Below, piece after piece: positions 1 through 7,007 of a stretch of DNA of 20,168 nt. Under the pieces are notes generated by a model that searched no databases, was not told where the DNA came from, and saw only the letters and a program-made list of their open reading frames with translations. The stretch comes from JACDAE01 sp034438015 (GTDB taxonomy: Bacteria > Chloroflexota > Ktedonobacteria > Ktedonobacterales > Ktedonobacteraceae), in NCBI GenBank assembly GCA_034438015.1, contig DAOTTD010000238.1:1-20168 (forward strand), written 5' to 3'. The position numbers were made by a program, and so were the translations under genes. Each line of letters opens with the position of its first letter. Within the stretch, counting starts at the first letter, position 1.

Positions 1-127
1 CGGTCAATGGATGGCCCGCCTGATCACGACGGGTGAGACGCCTGATGATATGCGCCCCTTCGCCTTCGAACGTTTCGAGAAGGGCAAGCCTATTCACCTG
101 CGCTACCCTTCGGGCGTGCTGGGCTGA
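1..127 (+). CDS. C-terminal end of a probable FAD-dependent oxidoreductase (DadA/sarcosine oxidase-like), partial
   Basis: The window opens inside a + strand gene. Reading from base 2 gives 41 codons and a TGA at 125-127. The visible tail contains MARLITTGETPDDMRPFAFE followed by RFEKGKPI. This resembles the last helix of glycine/D-amino-acid oxidase-type FAD enzymes, in which a helix ending in a 'TG.TP.D..PF...RF' pattern closes the FAD-binding domain. That family oxidises amines or amino acids using FAD. The FAD-binding GxGxxG and the catalytic part lie outside the window, so the substrate cannot be judged. The assignment rests on a short tail motif and is moderate at best. Confidence 0.5.
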   Translation, partial: GQWMARLITTGETPDDMRPFAFERFEKGKPIHLRYPSGVLG

Positions 128-293
128 CGAGCTGCGACGATTAGTAGGGATAGGGCTTGTCTCCATCCGGCCCTGGGGAGGGTGATCATGCCCATCTCAG
201 AAGTGATGCGCTTTTTTTACCACCTCGTGAGGTCTGTCAAAGAATGATCTCCCAGAGAGAAAGCATACAAAGCTTGCGATGAAGGAGGAACAG

Positions 294-482
294 ATGCTCT
301 CCATGCAGGAGATTTGGAAGCGCATCGAAGAGGGGTTCGATCTTATCTTTTGCTTAACCAAAACATCTGCTCCCTGCTTCCAAGGCCCGCTGCTCCCAAT
401 GAGACATTTTCCCTCCCTATCTCTCCAGACTCATGAAGAGACCTGTTGTGTAAGAAGTTCAGTCTGTTCGCAGCCAAAGTAG
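294..482 (+). CDS. Possible short or truncated ORF of unknown function (62 aa)
   Basis: A 62-codon ORF begins at ATG 294-296, preceded by a perfect Shine-Dalgarno AAGGAGG (282-288) with 5 nt spacing. Such a site is rare by chance, so this start may be real. The first residues, MLSMQEIWKRIEEGFDLIF, look like a normal protein N-terminus and recall the opening helix of SUKH/SMI1-KNR4-like proteins. After about 25 residues the sequence becomes Cys/Ser/Pro-rich and looks non-coding. The simplest reading is the stump of a gene whose body was lost or frameshifted. A real small protein or a chance ORF is also possible. The SUKH resemblance is only an impression from the first 20 residues. Confidence 0.25.
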   Translation: MLSMQEIWKRIEEGFDLIFCLTKTSAPCFQGPLLPMRHFPSLSLQTHEETCCVRSSVCSQPK

Positions 483-555
483 TCACAAACGCGCTGCCTG
501 AGTTCTTGAGCGGTCAGCAGCCGAGTTGGCTCGACAATCGCTCGCTTGCCAGGCC

Positions 556-576
556 GGATGGGGGCAAGCCCCATCC
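556..576 (-). terminator. Hairpin 3' of the HEAT-repeat gene (GCAAG/CTTGC loop)
   Basis: GGATGGGG (556-563) and CCCCATCC (569-576) form a perfect 8-bp stem around the loop GCAAG. It lies 16 nt beyond the stop codon of the minus-strand HEAT gene. No T-run follows on the minus strand, so it is not a classical intrinsic terminator. It could still stabilise the 3' end, or be a dispersed palindromic repeat. The rest of 483-591 shows nothing recognisable. Confidence 0.5.
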
Positions 577-591
577 TTACTGAGGTATATT

Positions 592-1650
592 TCAAGATCT
601 GGGCAGCATGTTATCAGCGGAGAGCTGCGCGAGCGACTTGCGCGCGGCCTGCGGGGTCGCGATGTTATATGCGACGCCGTGCATGTCCCTGATGACGGGT
701 TCCAGATAGGGCTTCAATCTGGCATCGCGCTGGCAGAATGTATGCAGGACGTGCGAGGCCGTCTCTACCATCCAGGGCGATGTTTCGGTCAGCAGCAGCA
801 GGCGCAGGACAGGCTCTATTGCGCGCTTGCCGAAGTGCGACAGGCTTTTCGCGCCGGTCCAGGCGACGGAGTGGTCAGCGTCGTTGAGCGAGCCCACCAG
901 GACAGGTATGGCGCGGTCGTCGCCGATCTCGCCGAGCGCACGCATGCAGTGCCAGCGTATCCAGGGCGAGGCGCTCTCGCTCTCTTTGATTAGCGCGGGC
1001 ACGGCGGCGCTCCCCAGGTGCACCAGGGCATGAAAGATCTGCCCGCCCAGTTGCTCGTCGGCGCCGGGCAGGGCCTTTATCAGGGCGGGCAGCGCAGTCA
1101 GATCGCCGGCATGACCAAGCGCCCGCGCCGCCTGCAGGCGTACGGCGGGGACCGGGTCTTCAAGCCCCTCGATCAGTACAGGGGTGATGCCGGGAAAGGC
1201 TCCCATGCCCAGGATGTACAGCGCCGCCTCGCGCACCGGCGCGCGTTTATCACGGGCACCCACCTGCAATGCGCGCTCGGTCCGGCCTATCTCCATACCT
1301 GCTCCGGGCAGGAAGAGTGTGCGCAGGCGCATCCTGGCGTGCGCGGAACGGATTTGGCGAGGAACCACAAAAGACTTTCCGGCCCAGCTTCCCAGCGCGA
1401 TAAACTCTAGCAGATGGGCTGCCAGCCGGTCATCATCGAGCGAACTGATGGCGAGGATGGCGCGCGGGTCATCGTTCACGACCCAGTACATCAGGCGCCA
1501 CGCCGCGCCACGCCGACCATCCGCCGCCTGGCGCGCCAGCACCTGGGGCGGCGTTTCTCCTACGGGCGGCGCCACATCAACAGCGGTCTGCCCCGCTGCC
1601 GCGTTTAAGTTTTCCGGGTCTAATTTGGATGAAGGATCAGAGAACGCCAT
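592..1650 (-). CDS. HEAT-repeat (PBS-lyase-like) protein
   Basis: A 352-residue protein made mainly of alpha-helical repeats. After a Pro/Ala-rich N-terminus (about 1-45), helical pairs of about 31 residues run from about residue 125 to 300. They carry the repeated pattern of PVREAALYILGMG, PAVRLQAARALGHAGD and WIRWHCMRALGEIGDD, the signature of HEAT/PBS-lyase repeats. These build curved scaffolds for protein binding; no catalytic residues are evident. The start chosen is ATG 1648-1650, because on the minus strand an AAGGAGGA Shine-Dalgarno (1658-1665) lies 7 nt upstream. A longer TTG start would put that site inside the gene. No signal peptide or membrane segment is seen, so it is probably cytoplasmic. 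The binding partner is unknown. It appears monocistronic, with hairpin-bearing gaps on both sides. Confidence 0.8.
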   Translation of the reverse strand: MAFSDPSSKLDPENLNAAAGQTAVDVAPPVGETPPQVLARQAADGRRGAAWRLMYWVVNDDPRAILAISSLDDDRLAAHLLEFIALGSWAGKSFVVPRQIRSAHARMRLRTLFLPGAGMEIGRTERALQVGARDKRAPVREAALYILGMGAFPGITPVLIEGLEDPVPAVRLQAARALGHAGDLTALPALIKALPGADEQLGGQIFHALVHLGSAAVPALIKESESASPWIRWHCMRALGEIGDDRAIPVLVGSLNDADHSVAWTGAKSLSHFGKRAIEPVLRLLLLTETSPWMVETASHVLHTFCQRDARLKPYLEPVIRDMHGVAYNIATPQAARKSLAQLSADNMLPRS

Positions 1651-1922
1651 ATTTATGTCCTCCTTCAAGGTCAACTATACGCACAACAGTGGATACAATA
1701 TACCTTCGCTTCGTGGATCTCTACTCCAAGATTGAACATGATAAATCCAGCTCTATGGTCCAGTGCTCCAGGTGTAGTGGAGAAATGGAGAGCCGCGTAC
1801 GTTATTCCAATAGTATCCCGGTGAGGTATGCTACAAGAAAACACACACGGAAGCGCTGAATTCGAAAGATCATTTGTAGTATAGCACAGGAGATCAGGTT
1901 TTGGCAGCGGGGAGATCACAAA

Positions 1923-1938
1923 GGGCCTGCCTTGCGCG
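1923..1938 (-). repeat. Partial copy of a dispersed CTTGC-loop repeat
   Basis: The 16 bases GGGCCTGCCTTGCGCG are identical to the reverse complement of 16898-16913, the repeat at the 3' end of the upstream kinase gene. A CCATTGG tract follows in both places at a different distance, so this looks like a decayed or internally deleted copy. Apart from this and the hairpin at 1991-2013, the 372-nt gap 1651-2022 shows nothing else that can be supported. Confidence 0.45.
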
Positions 1939-1990
1939 AGTCCATTGGCGTCTAGTTTTGGCGATGCAAAAATGTGATGGCGCAGCCTGC

Positions 1991-2013
1991 GGGGCGACCG
2001 CAAGGGTCGCCCC
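1991..2013 (-). terminator. Hairpin 3' of the molybdenum hydroxylase gene (GCAAG/CTTGC loop)
   Basis: GGGGCGACC (1991-1999) and GGTCGCCCC (2005-2013) form a perfect 9-bp stem with loop GCAAG. It lies 9 nt beyond the stop codon of the minus-strand gene. CTAC follows on the + strand, so on the minus strand the element reads GTAGGGGCGACC-CTTGC-GGTCGCCCC. There is no T-run. The loop matches that at 564-568, while the stem differs entirely. It may act as a 3'-end stabiliser or Rho-assisted terminator; equally, it may be a copy of a dispersed palindrome family. Confidence 0.55.
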
Positions 2014-2022
2014 TACGCATTT

Positions 2023-4356
2023 CTATTTCCGTGCGTCCTGGATGGCGTTGAATACGCGTTCGGGCAGCATGGGGAGCTGGGTGACGCGGGCACCTACGGC
2101 GTCGTAGATGGCGTTGGCGATGGCGGCGGCTCCAGGGACGACCGGGGGCTCACCGACGCCTTTGGCACCGAAGGGGCCGCGCGCCGAAGGGATCTCTACC
2201 ATAATGGCGGCGATGTTCGGCACGTCCTGGCTGTAGGGCAGCGCGTAGTCCATCAGGGTGGATGTCAGCATCTGGCCGTCTTCGTCGTACTCGAAGCCTT
2301 CGAAGAGCGCCCAGCCGATCCCTTGCGTGACGCCACCGTGGATCTGGCCCTCGACCTCGGCGGGATTGATGGCGCGACCGACATCCTGGGCCGCGACATA
2401 ATCGAGGACGCGCACCTCGCCCGTCTCGGCATCGACGGCGACACGCACCAGGTGGACCGCGAACATGGGCGAGTTGGTGTTGATGGCGGCACGGCCACGT
2501 CCGTAGACTGGCTCGAACCTACCGGCAAAGCGCATCGACTCTGAGGCAATACGCTTCAACGCGACGCTTTTACCCGGCGCGCCCCTGACCACAACGCTCC
2601 CATCCTGGATCTCCAGGTCGTCGACCGAGACTTCCAGCATCTCGCTGGCGATAGTCAGGATCTGGCTGCGCGCATCACGGACCGCTGCGAGCACGGCTGG
2701 CCCCATGGTGTAGATCGTCTTGCTACCGCCTGTGGCACCGCTGTAGGGCATGGTGTCGGTATTGTCGTGCGCCACGTTGACGCTTGCCACCGGGACGCCC
2801 AGGCCCTCGGCGGCGATGAGGGCCAGTGAGGTGTCGGAACCGGTCAGGTCGACGGTCCCCACCATGACGGTGAGCGAACCATCGGTCTCCAGGCGACAGG
2901 CGGCTGCGGCGGGTTCGGTGCCGCCGGGCCAGCCACCGGCTGCCACGCCAATGCCAATCTTCCAGCCCTTGAGATCGGCTGGCGCGTCTTTATAGGCGGC
3001 ACGCTCCGTCCACAAAGGATGCTGCTGCACACGCTCCAGGCAATCGAGCAGACCGATACGCGGCCACCTGTCACCACGGCTTGTTGGATCGCCCTCTTTG
3101 AAGCCGTTCTTCAGGCGGAATGCGATGGGGTCCATGCCCAGTTTGTGGCACAGTTCGTCCACCGCCGATTCGAGGGCGAACGCCATCTGGGGAGCACTGG
3201 GGGCGCGATAGGCTCCCACGCCGACCTTGTTGGTCAATACTTCATAGCCACGGAGATCGATGTTGGGACAGCGGTAGGTTGAAGAGAGCAGGTAGCAGCC
3301 CAGGCCAGCGGAGGCGCCAGGATAGGCGCCGCTATCGAAGACGCCGTTCCCTTGCAGCGCGACCAGCGTCCCATCGCGTTTCGCCCCCAGCTTGATCGTC
3401 ATCACAATCTGGGGCGCGGGATTACCGGCCAGGAGATCCTCCTGCCGGGTGTAGACGAAGCGCACGGGCTTGCGCATCTGCATGGCGATGGCTCCGGCGA
3501 GCGGTTCGTACAGGCCGAACTTGCCGCCGAAGGCTCCGCCGATCGGCACCGATTCTACGTGTACCTGCCGTTCGGGCAGATTTACGGCCTTCGCGATCGA
3601 CGAGCGCACGCCTAATAACGTCTGCGTGCTGGGCCAGACGGTCAACTGGTGGCCGGAGGGACTGGGCACGACGGTGATCGATTGCGTCTCCATGTAGGAT
3701 TGATGAACGGGGCGCGTGCTATACGTGCGCTCGACGATCACGTCGGCCCCGCGGAAACCAGCCTCGATGTCGCCGGCGTGCACATGGGTCTTATCGCTCA
3801 CGTTTTCCGAGAGTTCCTCTTTGTCGCTCTCATCCTGCGCGCTACCCTCCGCGACTGTCGCGTGCGCGCCGCCTCCGGCTATCTCGGAGACCTCGTCTTT
3901 GCTGCGCGAGCGGGCCGAGGGGGCACCAGGTTTGAGCGCTGCCTGCGGATCGATGATCACAGGCAATGGATCGTAGTCGACCTCGATGGCCTGCGCGCCG
4001 TCCAGTGCGGCCTCTTCGGTCTCCGCCACGACTACCGCGACGGGATGGCCGGACCAGTATACCTCTTCGCGCGCCAGTGGCGTCTGCGTGCGCGAGCTGC
4101 TGCTGGCGTTCGCGATGGGCAGCGTCTGGCCAGTGAAGACCGCGACGACGCCCGGAATGGCTTCGGCGGCAGCGGTGTCGATCGCTACGATGCGCGCGTG
4201 CCCGTAGGGACTCAGCACGAGCCGGGCGTGCAGCAGGCCGGGGAAGGTCAGGTCGCCGGCGTAACGCGTGCGGCCCGTCAATTTATCTGGTCCATCGTTC
4301 CGGCGTGTGGGACGGCCAACGGCGGCATGTGTAGTCTCATCAATTGTCTGTGTCAT
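2023..4356 (-). CDS. Xanthine dehydrogenase-family molybdopterin-binding subunit
   Basis: A 777-residue large subunit of a molybdenum hydroxylase, an enzyme that hydroxylates heterocycles, aldehydes or similar substrates using water and molybdopterin. The alpha/beta-hammerhead domain occupies about 14-145 (GRPTRRNDGPDKLTGRTRYA, then LPVIIDP). Cofactor-binding landmarks are GGAFGGK at 273-279, GAYRAPSAPQ at 381-390 and GAKGVGE at 730-736, whose Glu736 is the expected catalytic base. The AYxCSFR active-site loop of form I CO dehydrogenase is absent, so CO is not the likely substrate. A charged, Ser-rich linker at about 146-193 is longer than usual. The start at MTQTIDETTH fits family N-termini, but its Shine-Dalgarno is weak; an upstream in-frame ATG exists at 4426-4428. 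No FAD or 2Fe-2S subunit gene is adjacent, although such enzymes normally need both. The substrate is unknown. Confidence 0.88.
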   Translation of the reverse strand: MTQTIDETTHAAVGRPTRRNDGPDKLTGRTRYAGDLTFPGLLHARLVLSPYGHARIVAIDTAAAEAIPGVVAVFTGQTLPIANASSSSRTQTPLAREEVYWSGHPVAVVVAETEEAALDGAQAIEVDYDPLPVIIDPQAALKPGAPSARSRSKDEVSEIAGGGAHATVAEGSAQDESDKEELSENVSDKTHVHAGDIEAGFRGADVIVERTYSTRPVHQSYMETQSITVVPSPSGHQLTVWPSTQTLLGVRSSIAKAVNLPERQVHVESVPIGGAFGGKFGLYEPLAGAIAMQMRKPVRFVYTRQEDLLAGNPAPQIVMTIKLGAKRDGTLVALQGNGVFDSGAYPGASAGLGCYLLSSTYRCPNIDLRGYEVLTNKVGVGAYRAPSAPQMAFALESAVDELCHKLGMDPIAFRLKNGFKEGDPTSRGDRWPRIGLLDCLERVQQHPLWTERAAYKDAPADLKGWKIGIGVAAGGWPGGTEPAAAACRLETDGSLTVMVGTVDLTGSDTSLALIAAEGLGVPVASVNVAHDNTDTMPYSGATGGSKTIYTMGPAVLAAVRDARSQILTIASEMLEVSVDDLEIQDGSVVVRGAPGKSVALKRIASESMRFAGRFEPVYGRGRAAINTNSPMFAVHLVRVAVDAETGEVRVLDYVAAQDVGRAINPAEVEGQIHGGVTQGIGWALFEGFEYDEDGQMLTSTLMDYALPYSQDVPNIAAIMVEIPSARGPFGAKGVGEPPVVPGAAAIANAIYDAVGARVTQLPMLPERVFNAIQDARK

Positions 4357-4607
4357 GTGAAAGTGATACTCCAATCGGGTTCCTAATTGCAAAAACTCTT
4401 GATCTGTTCGGATGCGTTCTGCTAGCATGAGAAGCGGTGACTGGCACTCTCGCTTCTTTTTTTATTGTGTCGATCCGTCCCAGAATACTGTAAGTTTCAG
4501 GATACCGGGCACTGAGGATTGAACATATTCTACCACGTGGGAGATATGTGCTGCGGGTACACAAATGTACTCTCCCGACGACCCATTTTCGACGAAATTT
4601 TTTGGGG

Positions 4608-4654
4608 TAGGGACCAGCCTTGGCACGTCCGGATTTATCATTCTCCTCTTCTCC
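4608..4654 (+). repeat. Single arm of a MITE-like GTAGGGACC repeat
   Basis: This segment starts GTAGGGACCAGCC, continues with a GTCCG box, an ATTTATC box and a pyrimidine-rich end. It matches, with changes, the arms at 16554-16593 and 19784-19824. No matching inverted arm was found within the gap, so this is a solo or decayed copy. The remainder of 4357-4824 holds no gene that can be supported; the short ORFs there overlap the repeat and lack good start signals. Confidence 0.6.
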
Positions 4655-4824
4655 ACCAATTGGTACGCTCATCCAATCGAGATTCCACGTCGAAATTATT
4701 GCGCACGATCTCCCTACTGGATTACCCGTCAATCATCCAGGCCATTATTGAACGGATCTTTCGCCCATCGTACAGGATTCATGTTTCTGCAAAGATTGAG
4801 CCGAAAGACCAGGGGAAAGACCTC

Positions 4825-4853
4825 TTGACACTGGCCATCTTTTGCGCTATAGT
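4825..4853 (+). promoter_or_regulatory. Sigma-70-type promoter of the gntR-ABC operon
   Basis: A perfect -35 box TTGACA (4825-4830) is followed by an exact 17-bp spacer and the -10 box TATAGT (4848-4853). The predicted start of transcription is near 4860, leaving a leader of about 30 nt before the gntR ATG at 4892. It is the best-scoring promoter-like sequence noticed in the window. Confidence 0.8.
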
Positions 4854-4873
4854 TAGTTATATGAGTAACTAAC
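4852..4873 (+). promoter_or_regulatory. Palindromic operator overlapping the -10 box
   Basis: GTTAGTTA (4852-4859) and TAACTAAC (4866-4873) are perfect 8-bp inverted arms separated by 6 nt. The left arm overlaps the last two bases of the -10 box and the right arm covers the transcription start region. Dimeric GntR-family repressors bind such palindromes, and the first gene of the operon encodes one. Autorepression of the whole operon is therefore the natural inference. Confidence 0.7.
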
Positions 4874-4891
4874 CAGGTAAGTGATGAAGCA

Positions 4892-5263
4892 ATGGAGTAC
4901 TTAATCGACGAGAATCGCCCGATCTTTGTGCAGATTGCCGAGCGGATCGAAAACGACATCATCGCTGGGGAACTGCCTGAAGAATCGCAGGTTCCTTCCA
5001 CCAATCAGTTCGCGTTGTTTTACCAGATCAATCCGGCGACGGCGGCAAAAGGCGTGAATCTGCTGGTGGACCAGGGCATTTTGTACAAAAAGCGCGGACT
5101 TGGAATGTATGTGGCGTCAGGTGCGCGGGCAAGATTGTTGGAGAAGCGGCGGGAGCAATTCTACGAGCAGTATGTGGTCACCATGATTCGGGAGGCGGAA
5201 AAGCTGGGCATCACCCAGGAACAACTGGCAGACATGATTCAGAGAGGGATCAAAGCGCGATGA
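4892..5263 (+). CDS. GntR-family transcriptional regulator, YtrA subfamily
   Basis: A 123-residue DNA-binding protein. Residues about 9-77 form the winged helix-turn-helix: PIFVQIAERIENDIIAGELP, then SQVPSTNQFALFYQINPATA, then the wing GILYKKRGLGMYV. The remaining 45 residues are a short charged helical tail (REQFYEQYVVTMIREAEKLG). This is the size of YtrA-type regulators, which lack a large ligand-binding domain and usually control neighbouring ABC transporter genes. The stop codon overlaps the next gene's start (ATGA at 5260-5263), indicating translational coupling. A palindrome overlapping the promoter just upstream is its probable binding site. The Shine-Dalgarno before the ATG is weak. 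The ligand or signal relieving repression is unknown; in better-studied relatives it is cell-wall or envelope stress. Confidence 0.9.
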   Translation: MEYLIDENRPIFVQIAERIENDIIAGELPEESQVPSTNQFALFYQINPATAAKGVNLLVDQGILYKKRGLGMYVASGARARLLEKRREQFYEQYVVTMIREAEKLGITQEQLADMIQRGIKAR

Positions 5264-6156
5264 GCAAAGTTGTCGAGGTCAGGCAACTGACCAAATCGTA
5301 TGGCAGCGTTCTGGCGGTCAACCAGGTGAGTTTCTCCATCGAAGCCAACAAAATCTATGGGCTGCTGGGGCGCAATGGCGCGGGCAAAACGACCATCATG
5401 CAGATCCTCACAGCGCAGCTTTTCGCCACCAGTGGAGAGGTTTCGGTCTTCGGAGAACATCCCTACGAAAACAGCCGCGTGCTGAGCCAGATCTGCTTCA
5501 TCAAGGACAGCCAGAAGTATCCCAACGGCTATCGCGTGATCGACGTGCTGGATCAGGCCGCCTTCTTCTTCCCCCATTGGGACCGGGAGTACGCCTTCGT
5601 CTTGACCGAAGAGTTCCGCTTGCCGCTCTCCCGGCGAATGAAGGCGCTCTCCAGAGGCATGCTCTCCGCAGCGGGGATTATCGTTGGTCTTGCCAGCCGC
5701 GCACCGCTGACCATCTTTGACGAACCCTATCTGGGCCTGGATGCCGGTGCCAGGGGGATCTTTTACGACCGGCTGCTTGAAGATTACGCGGAGCATCCGC
5801 GCACGGTCATCTTATCGACGCATCTGATCGATGAGATCAGCCGGTTGTTGGAGCATATCCTCGTCATCGACCAGGGCAGGCTGGTGCTCGACGAGGAAGC
5901 CGAAGCGCTGCGCGGGCGAGCGTTTACCGTCGTCGGACCGGCGGCCAGGGTTGACACCTATACGGCAGGCAAGGAACTGCTTGCTCGTGAGCCGTTAGGC
6001 GGCCTGGTGTCGGCCACCGTCATGGGCACTGGGGACGCGAGCGACCGAAAGCGCGCCGAAGCGCTTGGCCTGGAACTTGCCCCGGTCTCGTTGCAGCAGT
6101 TGATTGTTCATCTGACTAGCGAACCATCCGAAAGAAAGGCAGTGGAAGTCCGATGA
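5260..6156 (+). CDS. ABC transporter ATP-binding protein, YtrB-like
   Basis: A 298-residue nucleotide-binding subunit. Walker A GRNGAGKT lies at 37-44, a Q-loop glutamine at about 85 (KDSQKYP), the signature LSRGM at 130-134, Walker B LTIFDEP at 150-156 and the H-loop His at 188 (ILSTHLIDE). The signature deviates from the usual LSGGQ at two positions, a variation common in ABC-2-type exporter ATPases of GntR-linked operons. The C-terminal 80 residues form a divergent domain after the catalytic core. It overlaps gntR and the downstream permease by 4 nt at each end, so the three are almost certainly translated together. It should power the membrane protein encoded next. The substrate is unknown; a peptide, an antibiotic or an envelope component would fit the family. 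Confidence 0.9.
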   Translation: MSKVVEVRQLTKSYGSVLAVNQVSFSIEANKIYGLLGRNGAGKTTIMQILTAQLFATSGEVSVFGEHPYENSRVLSQICFIKDSQKYPNGYRVIDVLDQAAFFFPHWDREYAFVLTEEFRLPLSRRMKALSRGMLSAAGIIVGLASRAPLTIFDEPYLGLDAGARGIFYDRLLEDYAEHPRTVILSTHLIDEISRLLEHILVIDQGRLVLDEEAEALRGRAFTVVGPAARVDTYTAGKELLAREPLGGLVSATVMGTGDASDRKRAEALGLELAPVSLQQLIVHLTSEPSERKAVEVR

Positions 6157-6935
6157 ACCGCATTGCAAGCGTCATGGTCATGTATGCCAGGGATCGGGGG
6201 ACCTGGCTTCTGGGTCCCTGGATCGTTTTGGGTAGTAGCTTCGCCATTGTCTGGTTCATTGCCCTGTCCATTGACTTGCTCTGGGGAGGTGCAACACCGG
6301 TCTATACCGGTGCGCTGGCCTGCATCTACATCGTGATGCTGCTTGAGGGCGTGGCCACCGTCAGCGGAACGTTTCCGTTCGCGGTTGGCTTTGGCATGCG
6401 CCGGAGGGATTACCTCCTGGGTACACTGGCAATGGCCGTCGCAGTCTGCGCCGCCTGGGCGATTCTGCTGGGGCTGCTTTCGCTCATCGAGGCCAACGTG
6501 ATCAAGAACTGGGGCGTGAACCTCCACTTCTTCCACCTCCCCTTTTTCAGCGATGGCTCGCCCCTGCGGCAGTTTTGCTGGTCATACTATCAGGATATGT
6601 ACTGCGCACGATCAGACCCAAACTATTTCAGCGGTGGCTCGTCCTTGCAGCAGTTTTGGGTCTACTTTGTCCTCCTGCTGTTCATGTACCTGCTGGGACT
6701 GCTGCTCGGCAGCATCTACCAGCACTTTGGCCGCACGGGGGAGTTTATCCTCTTTGGCATCGCATTTCTGCTGCTCAGCGTTTTTGCGCTGCTGAGCACC
6801 TACTGGCACTGGTGGGGCGCCATCTTCGGCTGGCTCGCCCAGCAGAGCGCAGCCACGCTCGGTTTGTGGCTGGTGCCGCTAATTGCATGCTTTGCCCTCG
6901 TGTCCTACGCTCTGCTGCGCAAAGCGACGGTGTGA
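6153..6935 (+). CDS. ABC-2-type transporter permease, hypothetical membrane protein
   Basis: A 260-residue integral membrane protein with about six hydrophobic segments (roughly 18-42, 50-72, 88-112, 169-190, 196-217 and 232-254). Its ATGA start overlaps the preceding ATPase gene, which makes it the evident membrane partner. The GMRRRDYLLG segment (81-90) between the second and third helices resembles the cytoplasmic coupling region of ABC-2 permeases in GntR-linked operons. The loop between helices 3 and 4 is enlarged and holds an imperfect 27-residue duplication (FSDGSPLRQF at 132-141, FSGGSSLQQF at 159-168). There is no signal peptide separate from the first helix. The substrate cannot be read from the sequence. 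Confidence 0.8.
   Translation: MNRIASVMVMYARDRGTWLLGPWIVLGSSFAIVWFIALSIDLLWGGATPVYTGALACIYIVMLLEGVATVSGTFPFAVGFGMRRRDYLLGTLAMAVAVCAAWAILLGLLSLIEANVIKNWGVNLHFFHLPFFSDGSPLRQFCWSYYQDMYCARSDPNYFSGGSSLQQFWVYFVLLLFMYLLGLLLGSIYQHFGRTGEFILFGIAFLLLSVFALLSTYWHWWGAIFGWLAQQSAATLGLWLVPLIACFALVSYALLRKATV
6546..6668 (+). repeat. In-frame imperfect direct duplication, 81-nt period
   Basis: TTCAGCGATGGCTCG at 6546-6560 recurs as TTCAGCGGTGGCTCG at 6627-6641. The similarity runs on for about 32 nt with only four differences. The offset is 81 nt, exactly 27 codons, so the reading frame is kept. The duplicated unit lies in the loop between membrane helices 3 and 4 of the permease. Confidence 0.7.
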
Positions 6936-7007
6936 CGGGCAAGCGAGAGCATCTGAGATATGTGTAAAGCAGTGGCTTGCTGTTTTTTCGCAAAAGGACT
7001 TGATCTC

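Noticed and set aside
526..993. 155-codon + strand ORF opposite the HEAT gene
   Set aside because: It is antisense to a protein with clear HEAT repeats and its translation lacks any domain-like pattern.
1733..1775. Remnant of the MITE-like family (GATAAATCC then TGGTCC)
   Set aside because: Only two short boxes match and the central part is missing; chance cannot be excluded.
1671..2003. 110-codon minus-strand ORF in the gap between the HEAT and molybdenum hydroxylase genes
   Set aside because: It has no convincing ribosome-binding site, reads through repeat remnants, and its composition does not resemble protein.
2023..4356. Form I carbon monoxide dehydrogenase large subunit (coxL)
   Set aside because: The diagnostic AYxCSFR loop is missing; the site reads GAYRAPSAPQ, as in other members of the family.
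4519..4872. Overlapping short ORFs upstream of gntR
   Set aside because: They cover the MITE-like arm and the promoter-operator, and have no good start signals.
6939..6988. Intrinsic terminator between the first permease and the second ATPase (GCAAGC...GCTTGC then a T-run)
   Set aside because: The arms are only 6 bp with a loop of about 30 nt, too weak to call a terminator.
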